From the NCBI GenBank assembly GCA_017476605.1, contig JAFUZM010000176.1, forward strand, positions 1 through 64,000: a DNA stretch of 64,000 bases, given 5' to 3'. Under the pieces are notes generated by a model, which searched no databases, had not been told where the DNA came from, and saw nothing but the letters and a program-made list of their open reading frames with translations. Every line of letters begins with the position of its first letter. Position 1 is the first letter of the stretch. This DNA is from Clostridia bacterium (GTDB taxonomy: Bacteria > Bacillota > Clostridia > Christensenellales > Aristaeellaceae). Shown piece by piece: positions 8,145-16,762 of the stretch. A program made the position numbers and the translations under genes.

Positions 8145-9446
8145 ATGAATTCTGTTCCTGAGTTCCTGCAATTTGTATCGCAAGCCCCCACTGCTTTTCA
8201 TGCCGTATCAAAGACAGCAGAACGATTAAAACTCGCAGGCTTTGTTTATCTCGATGAGACAGCAAACTGGAATCTTGCTCCAGGAAAATACTACACCGTC
8301 AAAAACGGAACCGCATTAATTGCCTTTATTGTGCCAGATTCGCCATTGACGCATTTTCAGATCATCTCAAGCCACGCGGATTCTCCCATGCTCAAGCTAA
8401 AGCCTCTGCCGGAAAGTCCCGCCTGCAACTGCTACCTTCGTTTGAATCCGGAGGTATATGGTGGAATGATTATGTCTACCTGGCTGGATCGGCCACTATC
8501 CATTGCAGGCCGTGTCATCGTGAAAGAAAAGAATCGTCTGTCTTCCAGATTGCTTGACCTGCATGATCCCTGCGTACTCATTCCCAACATGCCCATCCAC
8601 TTTAACCGTGATATTAATGACGGATTTAAATATAACCCCCAGGTGGATCTTCTGCCCCTGTTTGGCGATGCACAGGATAAAGGAACGTTTGCCTCCGTCA
8701 TTGCTCAGGCACTCCAGCTGGAGGCTGAACAGATCATCAGCTTTGATCTGTTCCTCTACAATACAATGCCCGGCACTGTTTGGGGCTCACATCGCCAGTT
8801 CTTTTCATCGCCTCGGATTGATGATCTTGAGTGCGCGTACGCCAGCCTTGAAGCACTTTTGACCGTCAGTGACTGCACTCCTTCCGGATTTGTCCCGGTT
8901 CTGGCACTTTTTGACAATGAGGAGGTAGGCAGTCAAAGTAAGCAGGGAGCTGATTCCACCTTCCTCTCAGATACCCTCAATCGTATTCATTCTGCGGTTC
9001 CATCTGATCGCCATTTCCCCGCTGTCATTGCCTCAAGCTTTATGATCTCTGCAGATAATGCACATGCCATTCATCCCAATCATCCGGAAAAGTATGATGA
9101 GCAAAACCGAGTCTATATGAACCGGGGAATTGTCATTAAACACAGTGCAAACCAAAAGTACACAACGGATGCCATCTCCAGTGCTGCGTTTTCCGAAATA
9201 TGCAGGCATGCAAACATCCCCACACAGCATTTTGCCAACCGCTCCGATATTCGCGGCGGGTCAACGCTTGGCAACATTGCCAACACACATGTTTCCATGA
9301 ATACAGTGGATATCGGCCTTGCTCAGCTCGCCATGCATTCCAGCTATGAGACTGCCGGATGTATGGATCTCCCCTACATGATTGACGCAATGACCGCTTT
9401 TTATAAGAACCCACTGGAGATCTCCTCCAGCAGCATTGTCCTTTGA
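8145..9446 (+). CDS. apeB: M18-family aspartyl/leucyl aminopeptidase
   Basis: 433 residues from the ATG at 8145, supported by AGGAG at 8131-8135; an upstream in-frame TTG at 8136 abuts that site and is unlikely. It is a cytoplasmic metallo-aminopeptidase with two metal ions. The conserved blocks are in family order: SSHADSPMLKLK (metal-ligand His), LFDNEEVGS (catalytic Glu pair), ISADNAHAIHPNHPEKYD, and IRGGSTLGNI near the C-terminus. Length matches bacterial M18 enzymes. It ends in a strong bidirectional terminator, and TTG-started LCP precedes it by 33 nt, so the two may share a transcript. Confidence 0.92.
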   Translation: MNSVPEFLQFVSQAPTAFHAVSKTAERLKLAGFVYLDETANWNLAPGKYYTVKNGTALIAFIVPDSPLTHFQIISSHADSPMLKLKPLPESPACNCYLRLNPEVYGGMIMSTWLDRPLSIAGRVIVKEKNRLSSRLLDLHDPCVLIPNMPIHFNRDINDGFKYNPQVDLLPLFGDAQDKGTFASVIAQALQLEAEQIISFDLFLYNTMPGTVWGSHRQFFSSPRIDDLECAYASLEALLTVSDCTPSGFVPVLALFDNEEVGSQSKQGADSTFLSDTLNRIHSAVPSDRHFPAVIASSFMISADNAHAIHPNHPEKYDEQNRVYMNRGIVIKHSANQKYTTDAISSAAFSEICRHANIPTQHFANRSDIRGGSTLGNIANTHVSMNTVDIGLAQLAMHSSYETAGCMDLPYMIDAMTAFYKNPLEISSSSIVL

Positions 9447-9458
9447 TCACCGCATAGA

Positions 9459-9499
9459 AAATGCCGGAAATCGTCAAAAACAAACGATTTCCGGCATTT
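9459..9499. terminator. Bidirectional terminator
   Basis: 16-bp perfect stem (9459-9474 and 9484-9499) with a 9-nt loop between convergent genes. An A-run precedes the left arm. Confidence 0.85.
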
Positions 9500-9502
9500 C
9501 AA

Positions 9503-11164
9503 TTACTGAAGAGCGTTCAGTGCCTGCATTACCTTTTGGTTGGTAATCAGTTTTGCAAGAACTGCCGTCGCATTATTCGTGATTTTCGCCTGCAATGCAT
9601 CTATGGACTCCTGATCCATCGCTGTAACGTCGTATTCCTCGCCCTGAGGCAGTGTAATCTCCGTTACCATTTCCTGGCCCATTTCTATATTAAGATTGAA
9701 AGTTGCCGTTTCCATCAGTGAAACGCTCGCATCTGCATTTAGTGCAAATGCATTTCCTGCAGTATCCGTAAGACCGGTCATCTTAGCTGATACAGGGATA
9801 ATGTCATTTCCGTCCAGATGGAGGGTAAGTTTTCCGGATCCGGCAAGGCTCTCGGTGTAGTATTGGGCAGTATTATCTACCTCATAAGACCATTCTCCGT
9901 TAATGGCAAACCCGTTACGCTTTCCGCTTTCCTGATTGACAACGGAGAGATCGGCATCAAAGGTATTTCCATTATATCCATCTACATCTTCACCATTCAG
10001 ATGGGCATAATCGCCAATAACGCGCTCCTTATCGGAGATCTGAAGCTCGCCATGTGCTGAGTTGAGCACCTGCCAGTCCTCATCCGTATGCTTTGAATAA
10101 GTGAAGGATCCCTCATAAGGCAGTACCGTGGTAAATTTCGGCAGAACTGCATCAAATCCTACCGTTTCGTTATAATCGTTAAAGCTGACAATCAAGCTGA
10201 GTGTTTCATCTGTGCTTTCTTCCCACATCAGATCTGTGAAACGAACCAGCTTTTTAAATAAGTAGGAAACATCATTATACTGGCAGAGCGCACCGTCATC
10301 CGGGATGATATGCGTCGGTTCTACATAATCTGTCTCCGGATCAATCTGGATATTCGGGAAAAGTGCGTCAACCACTGCGCGGAACTGCAGACGCGTAACA
10401 CCCTGCTCAGCAAGATAATCGGCAAGTGCGCGCTGGAAATAGCCGGCATCCGAATCGACCAGTGAGGCATAGTCCCAGAAGAGCGCGCAGAACTGATCCG
10501 CCGTGATTGTTCCGATCATGCGGGATGCGACCTCATCTCTGGTGTCTGTTGCTTCAAAGAAGGTGTCATTGTCAAAAACATAGAACTGATTGTCCATGTC
10601 GATCTGGTTTCCGCTGGTCCAGCTGAGAACCGAGAAGATGAAAAGCGTCAGCATGTCTACACTTGAAATCCTGAGGCGATCCCATGCTGGCAGACTTTTG
10701 AATTCTCCACTGTAGTCATTTTCGCCAACAGAGTAGATGATTTTGTTCAGATCAAAACCACCCATTGCATTGATGCTCCCCAGTAAAAAAACTGAATCAT
10801 CCGTCAAACTGGTCGAAAGTCTCGCCGTTCCATCCTCAGAAACGCTCAGGATAAACTGCAGCAATTCTGTTTCGTCAAGCTTTGCCGTTCCTGAAATGAC
10901 GGTTTCGCCAAATGTCATATATGCCTTTCCGTCAAGTGAAAACATGGCAAGCAAGGTATTGAGTGCATCCATCGTTTCCGGACTCTGCTCTGCAATTTCC
11001 CCGTCTTTAATACCCAAATGGAACCAGATCTGATTTCCGGCCTCAAGACCGTCAAGAATTGCCGTTGCAGTCAAATCGCCGGCCGCATAGCTTCCGGAGG
11101 CGCCAGCCAATACCGGAATCAACGCCATCATTGCAGCCATCATTAAAGCAAGCGCTTTTTTCAT
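9503..11164 (-). CDS. Secreted protein of unknown function
   Basis: 553 residues with a clear type I signal peptide (MKKALALMMAAMMALIPVLA, cleavage near Ala-Ser-Gly) and no membrane anchor or lipobox. The mature part alternates helical segments with a long beta-rich C-terminal half of Thr/Asp/Asn-rich strands. I recognise no enzymatic domain. It follows another secreted protein by 15 nt at the end of the ribosome-maturation operon. Its C-terminus (Val-Thr-Ala-Met-Asp-Gln-Glu-Ser then a helix) has the same layout as the end of the secreted protein at 53618-55018, suggesting a lineage-specific family. Ribosome binding site AGGAGGAAAG precedes the ATG. Confidence 0.75.
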   Translation of the reverse strand: MKKALALMMAAMMALIPVLAGASGSYAAGDLTATAILDGLEAGNQIWFHLGIKDGEIAEQSPETMDALNTLLAMFSLDGKAYMTFGETVISGTAKLDETELLQFILSVSEDGTARLSTSLTDDSVFLLGSINAMGGFDLNKIIYSVGENDYSGEFKSLPAWDRLRISSVDMLTLFIFSVLSWTSGNQIDMDNQFYVFDNDTFFEATDTRDEVASRMIGTITADQFCALFWDYASLVDSDAGYFQRALADYLAEQGVTRLQFRAVVDALFPNIQIDPETDYVEPTHIIPDDGALCQYNDVSYLFKKLVRFTDLMWEESTDETLSLIVSFNDYNETVGFDAVLPKFTTVLPYEGSFTYSKHTDEDWQVLNSAHGELQISDKERVIGDYAHLNGEDVDGYNGNTFDADLSVVNQESGKRNGFAINGEWSYEVDNTAQYYTESLAGSGKLTLHLDGNDIIPVSAKMTGLTDTAGNAFALNADASVSLMETATFNLNIEMGQEMVTEITLPQGEEYDVTAMDQESIDALQAKITNNATAVLAKLITNQKVMQALNALQ

Positions 11165-11179
11165 TCTTTCCTCCTAATT

Positions 11180-12454
11180 TTAAAGACCCTGTGAAATCTT
11201 CTTTTTCGCATTCTCGCCAAGGCTCTTATAGACTTTTCCGCTGATCTCCTTTGCCAGCTGATTTCCCATCTCCATAAGTTTCCCGGCATCTGCATCTTGT
11301 ATTTTGTCCGGCAGCGTCGGCACTTTCCTGTCCTTGATCTCTGACACCACATTAAGTGCTCCTGCCAATGTTGTATTTGCATCCATGATGACACTGAGTG
11401 TTATCTTTTCCGAGATTGAATCCGCAGTATCTCTTTCCTCCAGCGTAGAGACCTGAAGGATATCCTTAACCGTAATTTCTCCGGTATTAAGATGCATATA
11501 CCGCCTGCCCGGTGTTTTATCCGTCCAGTTCAGTGTCGGTGTAATCGTTAGTTTTTCGCTGAGTGCCTCACCATCTGCCTGCCAGTCATTGCGAACTCTG
11601 AGTCCCAGGATATAAGTCACTCTATACCCATTCCATATGCCATCTATATTCACTCTTACGTTCCCGGTAACGGTCCCTTTTTGTTCCTTCTTTACCGTTT
11701 CCGTTTTATACGTGCCGCTCATGACCAGTTTTAGCTGTGTACTGTCATCCTTCAAAAGCTGAATTTCCGCCACATCCTTCGGTGAGTTTCCGCCCGGCTT
11801 AAAAATCTTTCCTGAAATGCTCCAGTTTGCATTGGCGGTATCTGTAAACGAACCGGAAAAATCAAGCTTTGTGAGACGAAGACCGTCATCCGAATGCGTT
11901 TCAGCAATGTCCATTTTCTTCTGCGTCAGACCCGGTATCATGGAAATCAAGGTCCCGTTTTGAAGTGCGGATTTAAGGCTGACCATATCCACCCGTTCTA
12001 TAAGCGATCCACCGGGAAACAGCGACTTAAGCGTGTTCAAGGTAGAATTCGCATCCTCTGACCCAACGAATGGCAGATGAGCCAGCGGATAGCGGTAGGT
12101 TTCCCCATCTGTTGCAACAGAGAAATATTCCCCATCAACAGCCCATAGCAGACTGCAAAGCTGCTCTCCGCCGGATTCCAGAGTCAATCGGTTTCTTGAT
12201 CCCTCTCCCTCGCTCACAGAATCATTTTGGAATGTAATGCCAGAGAGAATATTTTGGAGAACCGAGATATCCGGAATATAAAACAGCTCATCCACAGATA
12301 CCGCTGCCCTCTCAGTAACCACTCCGCTCTTCGCTCCGTTCATCCATTTTTGCAGGCCCGGGGAAATGCAGTTTACGGAAGGCAGTGTTTGTGCATAGGC
12401 CGTTGTGACCATAAAGACGATCAGTACAAAAAAGAGAACAGCGACTTTCCTCAT
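11180..12454 (-). CDS. Secreted protein of unknown function
   Basis: 424 residues from the ATG at 12452-12454, chosen because AAGGAGGAG lies just upstream and a signal peptide (MRKVAVLFFVLIVFMVTTAYA) follows directly; a longer frame to 12529 overlaps rimM and is unlikely. The mature protein has a helical N-terminal part and a beta-rich middle, ending in a Lys-rich amphipathic helix. No known domain is recognised. It lies 34 nt after rimM and 15 nt before another large secreted protein, so all are probably on the ylxM-ffh transcript, an unusual place for exported proteins. Confidence 0.75.
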   Translation of the reverse strand: MRKVAVLFFVLIVFMVTTAYAQTLPSVNCISPGLQKWMNGAKSGVVTERAAVSVDELFYIPDISVLQNILSGITFQNDSVSEGEGSRNRLTLESGGEQLCSLLWAVDGEYFSVATDGETYRYPLAHLPFVGSEDANSTLNTLKSLFPGGSLIERVDMVSLKSALQNGTLISMIPGLTQKKMDIAETHSDDGLRLTKLDFSGSFTDTANANWSISGKIFKPGGNSPKDVAEIQLLKDDSTQLKLVMSGTYKTETVKKEQKGTVTGNVRVNIDGIWNGYRVTYILGLRVRNDWQADGEALSEKLTITPTLNWTDKTPGRRYMHLNTGEITVKDILQVSTLEERDTADSISEKITLSVIMDANTTLAGALNVVSEIKDRKVPTLPDKIQDADAGKLMEMGNQLAKEISGKVYKSLGENAKKKISQGL

Positions 12455-12488
12455 TTTCTCCTCCTTGTCATCCTCTCTCCGCAAAAGA

Positions 12489-13037
12489 TCATTCCTCCAC
12501 AATCTCGGGACTGTCCGGCCAGAGGGCAATTTCCTTTAAGATGTCTCCTGAAAGAATGATTTTCTGCTCATCAATGTCGACGCTGAGAATCACCTTTTTG
12601 AGAGCCGGCATCATCATTTCGCCTCTCTCCGTCTCAAACCTATAGACATCACAAATCGAATTTGGACTTAAAACTTCTTTCAGCTCTCCAATGTACGTTC
12701 CGTGATCATCCCAGGCTCTGCAGCCCACAAGATCGCAGATAAAATACTTTCCCTCACCCGGAACAATGGCATCTTTTCGATCTACATAGACAAGCGTTCC
12801 TCTGAGCGCCTCCGCTGCATTTCGATCGGCAATTCCTTCAAGCTGAAGATAGGCAAATCCGCCGGATGCCCGGCCATGTACTACCCTGCATGGCAGATAA
12901 GAGGATCCTTTGAGCAGATAGACTGTCTCAAGGCGTTCGTACCTTGACAGGTCTTCACTCTCCGCCCGTAACTTCACTTCACCCTTGATTCCCTGAGGCT
13001 TAATCACCTCGCCGATCAGCAGATATTTTTTCTCCAT
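12489..13037 (-). CDS. rimM: Ribosome maturation factor RimM
   Basis: 182 residues, typical. It binds ribosomal protein S19 and helps assemble the head of the 30S subunit. The N-terminal RimM barrel starts with IGEVIKPQGIKGEVKLR, and the C-terminal PRC-barrel-like domain has YFICDLVGCRAWDDHGTYIG. It is in its usual place behind rpsP and the KH-domain gene. The next genes should be trmD and rplS in most Firmicutes, but here they are two secreted proteins. The hairpin at 13055-13080 sits between the KH gene and rimM. Confidence 0.95.
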   Translation of the reverse strand: MEKKYLLIGEVIKPQGIKGEVKLRAESEDLSRYERLETVYLLKGSSYLPCRVVHGRASGGFAYLQLEGIADRNAAEALRGTLVYVDRKDAIVPGEGKYFICDLVGCRAWDDHGTYIGELKEVLSPNSICDVYRFETERGEMMMPALKKVILSVDIDEQKIILSGDILKEIALWPDSPEIVEE

Positions 13038-13054
13038 ATGTCCTTCTTAATGAA

Positions 13055-13080
13055 TGTGCCGCGCATTCCTGCGCGGCACA
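13055..13080. promoter_or_regulatory. Intra-operon GC-rich hairpin
   Basis: TGTGCCGCGC (13055-13064) pairs perfectly with 13071-13080 around a 6-nt loop. On the minus strand no U-run follows, so it is more likely an RNA processing or partial attenuation element between the KH gene and rimM. A T-run follows only on the plus strand. Confidence 0.5.
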
Positions 13081-13131
13081 CTGTCTTTTTCTTATTGAGA
13101 ACCGGATCTCTCAAATTGAAACAGGTGTCTG

Positions 13132-13362
13132 TCAATCCAGGATCTCTACATACACGGGCTTTTCAAATTTTGCGCTGGCTGCTTTTACAACGGTGCGCAT
13201 CGCTTTTGCAATGCGTCCCTGCTTGCCAATCACCTTGCCCATATCCTCCGGCCCAACACGCAGTTCAATGACTGTGCCAGCCGACTCCTCTACTGTACGG
13301 ACCTCAACCTCTTCCGGATGATCCACCAGAGATTTTGCCATAAAGCGAACGAGTTCTTCCAT
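13132..13362 (-). CDS. khpA: KH-domain RNA-binding protein KhpA (YlqC)
   Basis: 76 residues, full length for the family. It is a small cytoplasmic RNA-binding protein that works with KhpB/Jag in cell-division and elongation control. The KH core motif GKVIGKQGRIAKAMRTVVKAA covers about residues 40-60, with the GxxG loop as GKQG. It lies between rpsP and rimM, the standard Firmicutes order. Confidence 0.93.
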   Translation of the reverse strand: MEELVRFMAKSLVDHPEEVEVRTVEESAGTVIELRVGPEDMGKVIGKQGRIAKAMRTVVKAASAKFEKPVYVEILD

Positions 13363-13397
13363 TGGAAGCCTCCCTTTCCGGGCATCTCCCGATTCAA

Positions 13398-13643
13398 TTA
13401 CTTAGCAATAGCACCAGTCTTCTTCAGCAGGCCGCGAACGGTATCTGTGGGCTGAGCGCCATTCTTAATCCACTGCTGTGCCTTTTCAACATCAATCTTG
13501 AGCTCAACAGGATTTGCAACCGGATTGTAGTAGCCAATTTCATCAATGAAACGGCCATCACGGGATGCGCGCTCATCTGCAACAACAACACGATAGAAGG
13601 GCTTCTTCTTCATACCCATTCTCTTAAGACGAATCTTAACCAT
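13398..13643 (-). CDS. rpsP: 30S ribosomal protein S16
   Basis: 81 residues. It begins [18 protein letters not shown], the S16 signature, continues with [20 protein letters not shown], and has the usual C-terminal basic/Thr segment. It sits between ffh and khpA. The ribosome binding site AAGGAGGAAA precedes the ATG. Confidence 0.97.
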   Translation of the reverse strand: MVKIRLKRMGMKKKPFYRVVVADERASRDGRFIDEIGYYNPVANPVELKIDVEKAQQWIKNGAQPTDTVRGLLKKTGAIAK

Positions 13644-13710
13644 TATACATTTCCTCCTTCAATATAGAAAAGAACTGAATATATACCTCAATCAAAAGAT
13701 TGTTGGTGTC

Positions 13711-15045
13711 TTACCTGAATCCCGGGAAACGCATTTTCCCGCGTTTGCCTTTTGCCTGATTCATCATAATTTTTGCCTGCTTTTTTGCTTCCTCAAATCC
13801 ACGAATCAGCTGGTTTACATCCTGAACCTGCGTTCCGCTGCCCTGTGCAATCCTCTTGCGTCGGCTGGCATTGAGAACCTCAGGATGGCGTCTTTCCTGA
13901 GGGGTCATGGACCGGATGATGGCCTCTGGCTTTTTGAGGCTGTCCTCTGGAATGTCAATATCCCCCAGTTGACTCATTCCCGGAATCATCTTGAGAATTC
14001 CTGAGAGCGGTCCCATTTTTTTAATCTGCTGCATCTGAGTCAGATAATCCTCAAGGGTGATGTTCATCGTCGTAAGACGACTGGCCAGATCCCCAAGCTC
14101 TTCCTCAGATCCCGCAAATGTCTCCTGTGCCTTCTCAACCAGAGTTGCAAGATCTCCCTGACCAAGAATACGCGAGGCCATACGGTCCGGATAGAACGGT
14201 TCAATTTCGGAAAGCTTTTCGCCCGTTCCTGAGAACTTGATTGGTTTCCCGGTGACCGCTTTGACGGAAAGCGCCGCACCGCCGCGGGTATCACCATCCA
14301 GCTTTGTCAGAATGACGCCTGTAATCTCAAGCTTTGAATTGAAGCTTTCGGCCACATTGACCGCATCCTGACCGGTCATCGCATCAATGGTCAGCAGAAT
14401 CTCACTCGGATGCACCTTCTCTGAGATCTGCTGAAGTTCCTCCATCAGCTGCTCATCAATATGAAGGCGTCCGGCTGTATCCAGAATGACAACATCATGC
14501 TGATGGGACCTTGCATATTCAACGGCTTCCTGTGCCGTAAGGACAGGGTTCTGCGTTCCGCGTTCAAATACCGGCACGCCAACCTGTCCACCCACAACCT
14601 GCAGCTGCTTGATTGCCGCAGGCCGATAGATATCGCACGCAACTAGAAGCGGTTTCTTCCCGTCTTTCCTCAGCCAGTTGGCCAGTTTGGCGGACATTGT
14701 CGTCTTACCTGCGCCCTGCAGACCACAGAGCATAAAGACCGAAACCGGCGAGGAACTGTATATCAGTCTCGCGTTGGTTCCGCCCATGAGCGAAACCAGC
14801 TCGTCATTGACGATCCCTGCCACCTGACTCTGAGAGTTGAGACTCTTCATCACCTCAGGCGTCATGCACCGGTCCGTTGCTGTCTTGATAAAGTCCTTGA
14901 CAACCTTATAGTTTACATCTGCCTCGAGAAGTGCCATTCGCACCTCTCGCATGACTACCTTTATATCCTCTTCATTCAGCGACCCTTTTCCGCGGAGCTT
15001 TGAAAAAGCCTGCTGCAGGCGCTGTGTCAAACCTTCAAAAGCCAC
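13711..15045 (-). CDS. ffh: Signal recognition particle protein Ffh
   Basis: 444 residues. It is the GTPase of the bacterial signal recognition particle; it binds 4.5S/6S-type SRP RNA and signal sequences and docks with FtsY. The N-domain helices are followed by the G-domain motifs GLQGAGKTTMSAKLA, DTAGRLHID and TKLDGDTRGG, and by a Met-rich M domain ending GKRGKMRFPGFR. It starts at GTG directly after the ylxM stop, with GGAGGAAAC as ribosome binding site, so the two are translationally coupled. Confidence 0.97.
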   Translation of the reverse strand: MAFEGLTQRLQQAFSKLRGKGSLNEEDIKVVMREVRMALLEADVNYKVVKDFIKTATDRCMTPEVMKSLNSQSQVAGIVNDELVSLMGGTNARLIYSSSPVSVFMLCGLQGAGKTTMSAKLANWLRKDGKKPLLVACDIYRPAAIKQLQVVGGQVGVPVFERGTQNPVLTAQEAVEYARSHQHDVVILDTAGRLHIDEQLMEELQQISEKVHPSEILLTIDAMTGQDAVNVAESFNSKLEITGVILTKLDGDTRGGAALSVKAVTGKPIKFSGTGEKLSEIEPFYPDRMASRILGQGDLATLVEKAQETFAGSEEELGDLASRLTTMNITLEDYLTQMQQIKKMGPLSGILKMIPGMSQLGDIDIPEDSLKKPEAIIRSMTPQERRHPEVLNASRRKRIAQGSGTQVQDVNQLIRGFEEAKKQAKIMMNQAKGKRGKMRFPGFR

Positions 15046-15384
15046 TTATGTTTCCTCCTCGGAAAGCAACTCCCTGATGACCTTCCGGACTTCTCCTTTT
15101 GTATCGGACTCCTCTGCGTCCAAAAGCGTCAGACATCGCTGCAGTCCATCCGTTATCCGTCGATAGCGTCTCAGAAGTCCCAGTTTTTTCTCATATTCTT
15201 CTAGCCGTGCCTGTGCACTGTGAAGCGCATCCGATACAGCCTGCCGGCTGATATCCATTTCGCTGCCGATTTCCGAGAGTGACAAATCATCCTCGCACCA
15301 CAGCGTCATCAATTCCCTTTGCCGCTCTGTCAGAAGCGGACCGTAGAAATCAAACAGCCAGCCGATTTCAATACGTGATTCCAT
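15046..15384 (-). CDS. ylxM: YlxM-family SRP-associated DNA-binding-like protein
   Basis: 112 residues, UPF0122 family. It has a sigma-factor-like helix-turn-helix (LSEIGSEMDISRQAVSDALHS, about residues 35-55) and an acidic helical tail. YlxM associates with the SRP in Gram-positive bacteria. It is the first gene of the operon, with a strong promoter at 15417-15445 and ffh abutting its stop. Confidence 0.93.
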   Translation of the reverse strand: MESRIEIGWLFDFYGPLLTERQRELMTLWCEDDLSLSEIGSEMDISRQAVSDALHSAQARLEEYEKKLGLLRRYRRITDGLQRCLTLLDAEESDTKGEVRKVIRELLSEEET

Positions 15385-15416
15385 ATGTTTGGCCTCTTTT
15401 CTGAAGCAACAAGCAG

Positions 15417-15445
15417 ATTCTACTCCCTTTCATTCATCCTGTCAA
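15417..15445 (-). promoter_or_regulatory. Promoter of the ylxM-ffh operon
   Basis: TTGACA (15440-15445) and TAGAAT (15417-15422) are separated by 17 bp on the minus strand. The -35 lies in one arm of an inverted repeat CTGTCAAG / CTTGACAG (15439-15446, 15455-15462). Confidence 0.75.
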
Positions 15446-15494
15446 GTACAAATCCTTGACAGAACAAACTTTTTATTCTCTCTGGTCGCAGGCA

Positions 15495-16415
15495 TTATTC
15501 CTGAGATTCCTTCTCTTTCTCTACCAGACGCTCCAGTATCTTAATATATGCCTCAGCAAGATAGGATTGCTTTTGATCTTTATGCGTGATGATACCAATC
15601 CGGATGGTTTCCTTAACATCCAGGGGAATGGTAATGATTTCCTCTCCACGTAAATATGAAGGATACATACCGGAGGAAATGGTGTATCCGTTTGTCCCGA
15701 TCATCAGGTTGACAATGGCACTCTTGTCTGTAACCTTTATGCTTTTCTCATGATTGAGCGTAGAAAGAATTTCCTCCGAAAAATAGAACGAATTCTGCTC
15801 CCCCTGTTCATAGGTAAGGCAGGGCAGCGGATCCAGATCCTTGAGACGAACCTTTTTCTTTCCCGCCAGCGGATTGTTCTTTCCGACGAAAATATGCGGT
15901 TTTGCCGCCAGAAGCTCCCGAAACACGAGGTTCCCCTCTTCCAGTGTTTTCTTAATCACCGCCTCATTGAAACGGCTCATATAGATGACCCCAAGATCGC
16001 TCCTCAGATGGCTCACATCCATAATGGTATCATAGGTCCGTCCCTCACGGAAAATGAATTCATATGACTGCCCGGCGTAGTCGTGAACCAGTTCAACAAA
16101 TGCACTGGAGGTAAAGGAATAGTGCTGAGAGGAAACCGCAAAGCGCTGCTTGGGCTGTGCATGTTCAATATATTTATCCTCAATCAGGTGTGCCTGCTGA
16201 ACCACCTGTCTTGCATATCCAAGAAATTCCCGTCCTTCCGGCGTAATCAGAATTCCACGATTGTTTCGATGGAAAATCGTAATCCCGATTTCCTCCTCCA
16301 GATCGCGAATTGCGGCAGACAGACTGGACTGCGCAATAAACAGCGTCTTTGATGTTTCAGAAATTGAGCCGGTATTCGCCACCGCGACCGCATATTTCAG
16401 TTGTTGAAGTGTCAT
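15495..16415 (-). CDS. LysR-family transcriptional regulator
   Basis: 306 residues from the ATG at 16413-16415, which has GGAGGGG upstream; a longer frame to 16481 lacks this support. The N-terminal winged helix (MTLQQLKYAVAVANTGSISE through FIAQSSLSAAIRDLEEEIG) is followed by a periplasmic-binding-like effector domain. It faces the permuted metQ gene head to head, so it is the obvious candidate regulator of the transporter, perhaps responding to a sulfur metabolite as CysB/YtlI-type proteins do. That assignment is inference. The palindromes at 16607-16653 are candidate binding sites, although they lie downstream of the predicted metQ start point. Confidence 0.9.
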   Translation of the reverse strand: MTLQQLKYAVAVANTGSISETSKTLFIAQSSLSAAIRDLEEEIGITIFHRNNRGILITPEGREFLGYARQVVQQAHLIEDKYIEHAQPKQRFAVSSQHYSFTSSAFVELVHDYAGQSYEFIFREGRTYDTIMDVSHLRSDLGVIYMSRFNEAVIKKTLEEGNLVFRELLAAKPHIFVGKNNPLAGKKKVRLKDLDPLPCLTYEQGEQNSFYFSEEILSTLNHEKSIKVTDKSAIVNLMIGTNGYTISSGMYPSYLRGEEIITIPLDVKETIRIGIITHKDQKQSYLAEAYIKILERLVEKEKESQE

Positions 16416-16558
16416 TTTACCCCTCCGATATTCAGCTGCAAACAGCAAATACATAGCCGGACCTCGACCATGTTCATGCATCTGCCCCGCGACTATTTCC
16501 CGTTTTCATTTGGCTTTGCCATCGGTTTTACCTATATCTATCCATATTTTTTTCGTTC

Positions 16559-16587
16559 TTGTCTATGTTCATTCTTTATGGTAACAT
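16559..16587 (+). promoter_or_regulatory. Predicted metQ promoter
   Basis: TTGTCT (16559-16564) and TAACAT (16582-16587) have 17-bp spacing. This implies transcription from about 16594 and a leader of roughly 220 nt. Confidence 0.5.
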
Positions 16588-16606
16588 ACACCCACCGAAC
16601 GGAAAG

Positions 16607-16673
16607 CTTCCGATCGGAAGTGGCACTTTGACCGATGCACGGTTCATGAACCGCTTCAGGTGAATGCCACTTC
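16607..16673 (+). promoter_or_regulatory. metQ leader: two perfect palindromes and a competing 9-bp stem
   Basis: CTTCCGATCGGAAG (16607-16620) and CGGTTCATGAACCG (16640-16653) are perfect 14-nt palindromes with centres exactly 33 bp apart. GAAGTGGCA (16617-16625) pairs with TGCCACTTC (16665-16673), enclosing the second palindrome and sharing GAAG with the first, so the stem and the first palindrome are mutually exclusive as RNA. As DNA they could be a dimeric operator pair on one helix face. It does not match the S-box, SMK or SAM-II consensus that I know. Confidence 0.55.
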
Positions 16674-16700
16674 AATCTGCCCGTAAAAGGAGAATGCACA

Positions 16701-16751
16701 ATGATTGAAAAGCAACTGGTTCACTCAAATCAGCAGAGCCGTCGAATGTGA
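16701..16751 (+). CDS. Candidate 16-aa leader peptide upstream of metQ
   Basis: MIEKQLVHSNQQSRRM, preceded by AAGGAG (16688-16693) about 7 nt upstream of the ATG. The last sense codon is Met directly before TGA. The stop lies inside a predicted hairpin with arms AGCCGT (16737-16742) and ACGGCT (16757-16762), the arrangement of a translation-coupled attenuator. The Ser-Arg-Arg triplet recalls leaders upstream of sulfur genes in actinobacteria, but that resemblance is weak. The ORF is short, so its coding status is unproven. Confidence 0.45.
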   Translation: MIEKQLVHSNQQSRRM

Positions 16752-16762
16752 CGCTCACGGCT
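16737..16762 (+). promoter_or_regulatory. Hairpin overlapping the leader ORF stop
   Basis: 6-bp stem AGCCGT/ACGGCT with a 14-nt loop containing the leader ORF's final codons and stop. No U-tract follows, so it would act on translation or as one half of a larger switch. Confidence 0.35.
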
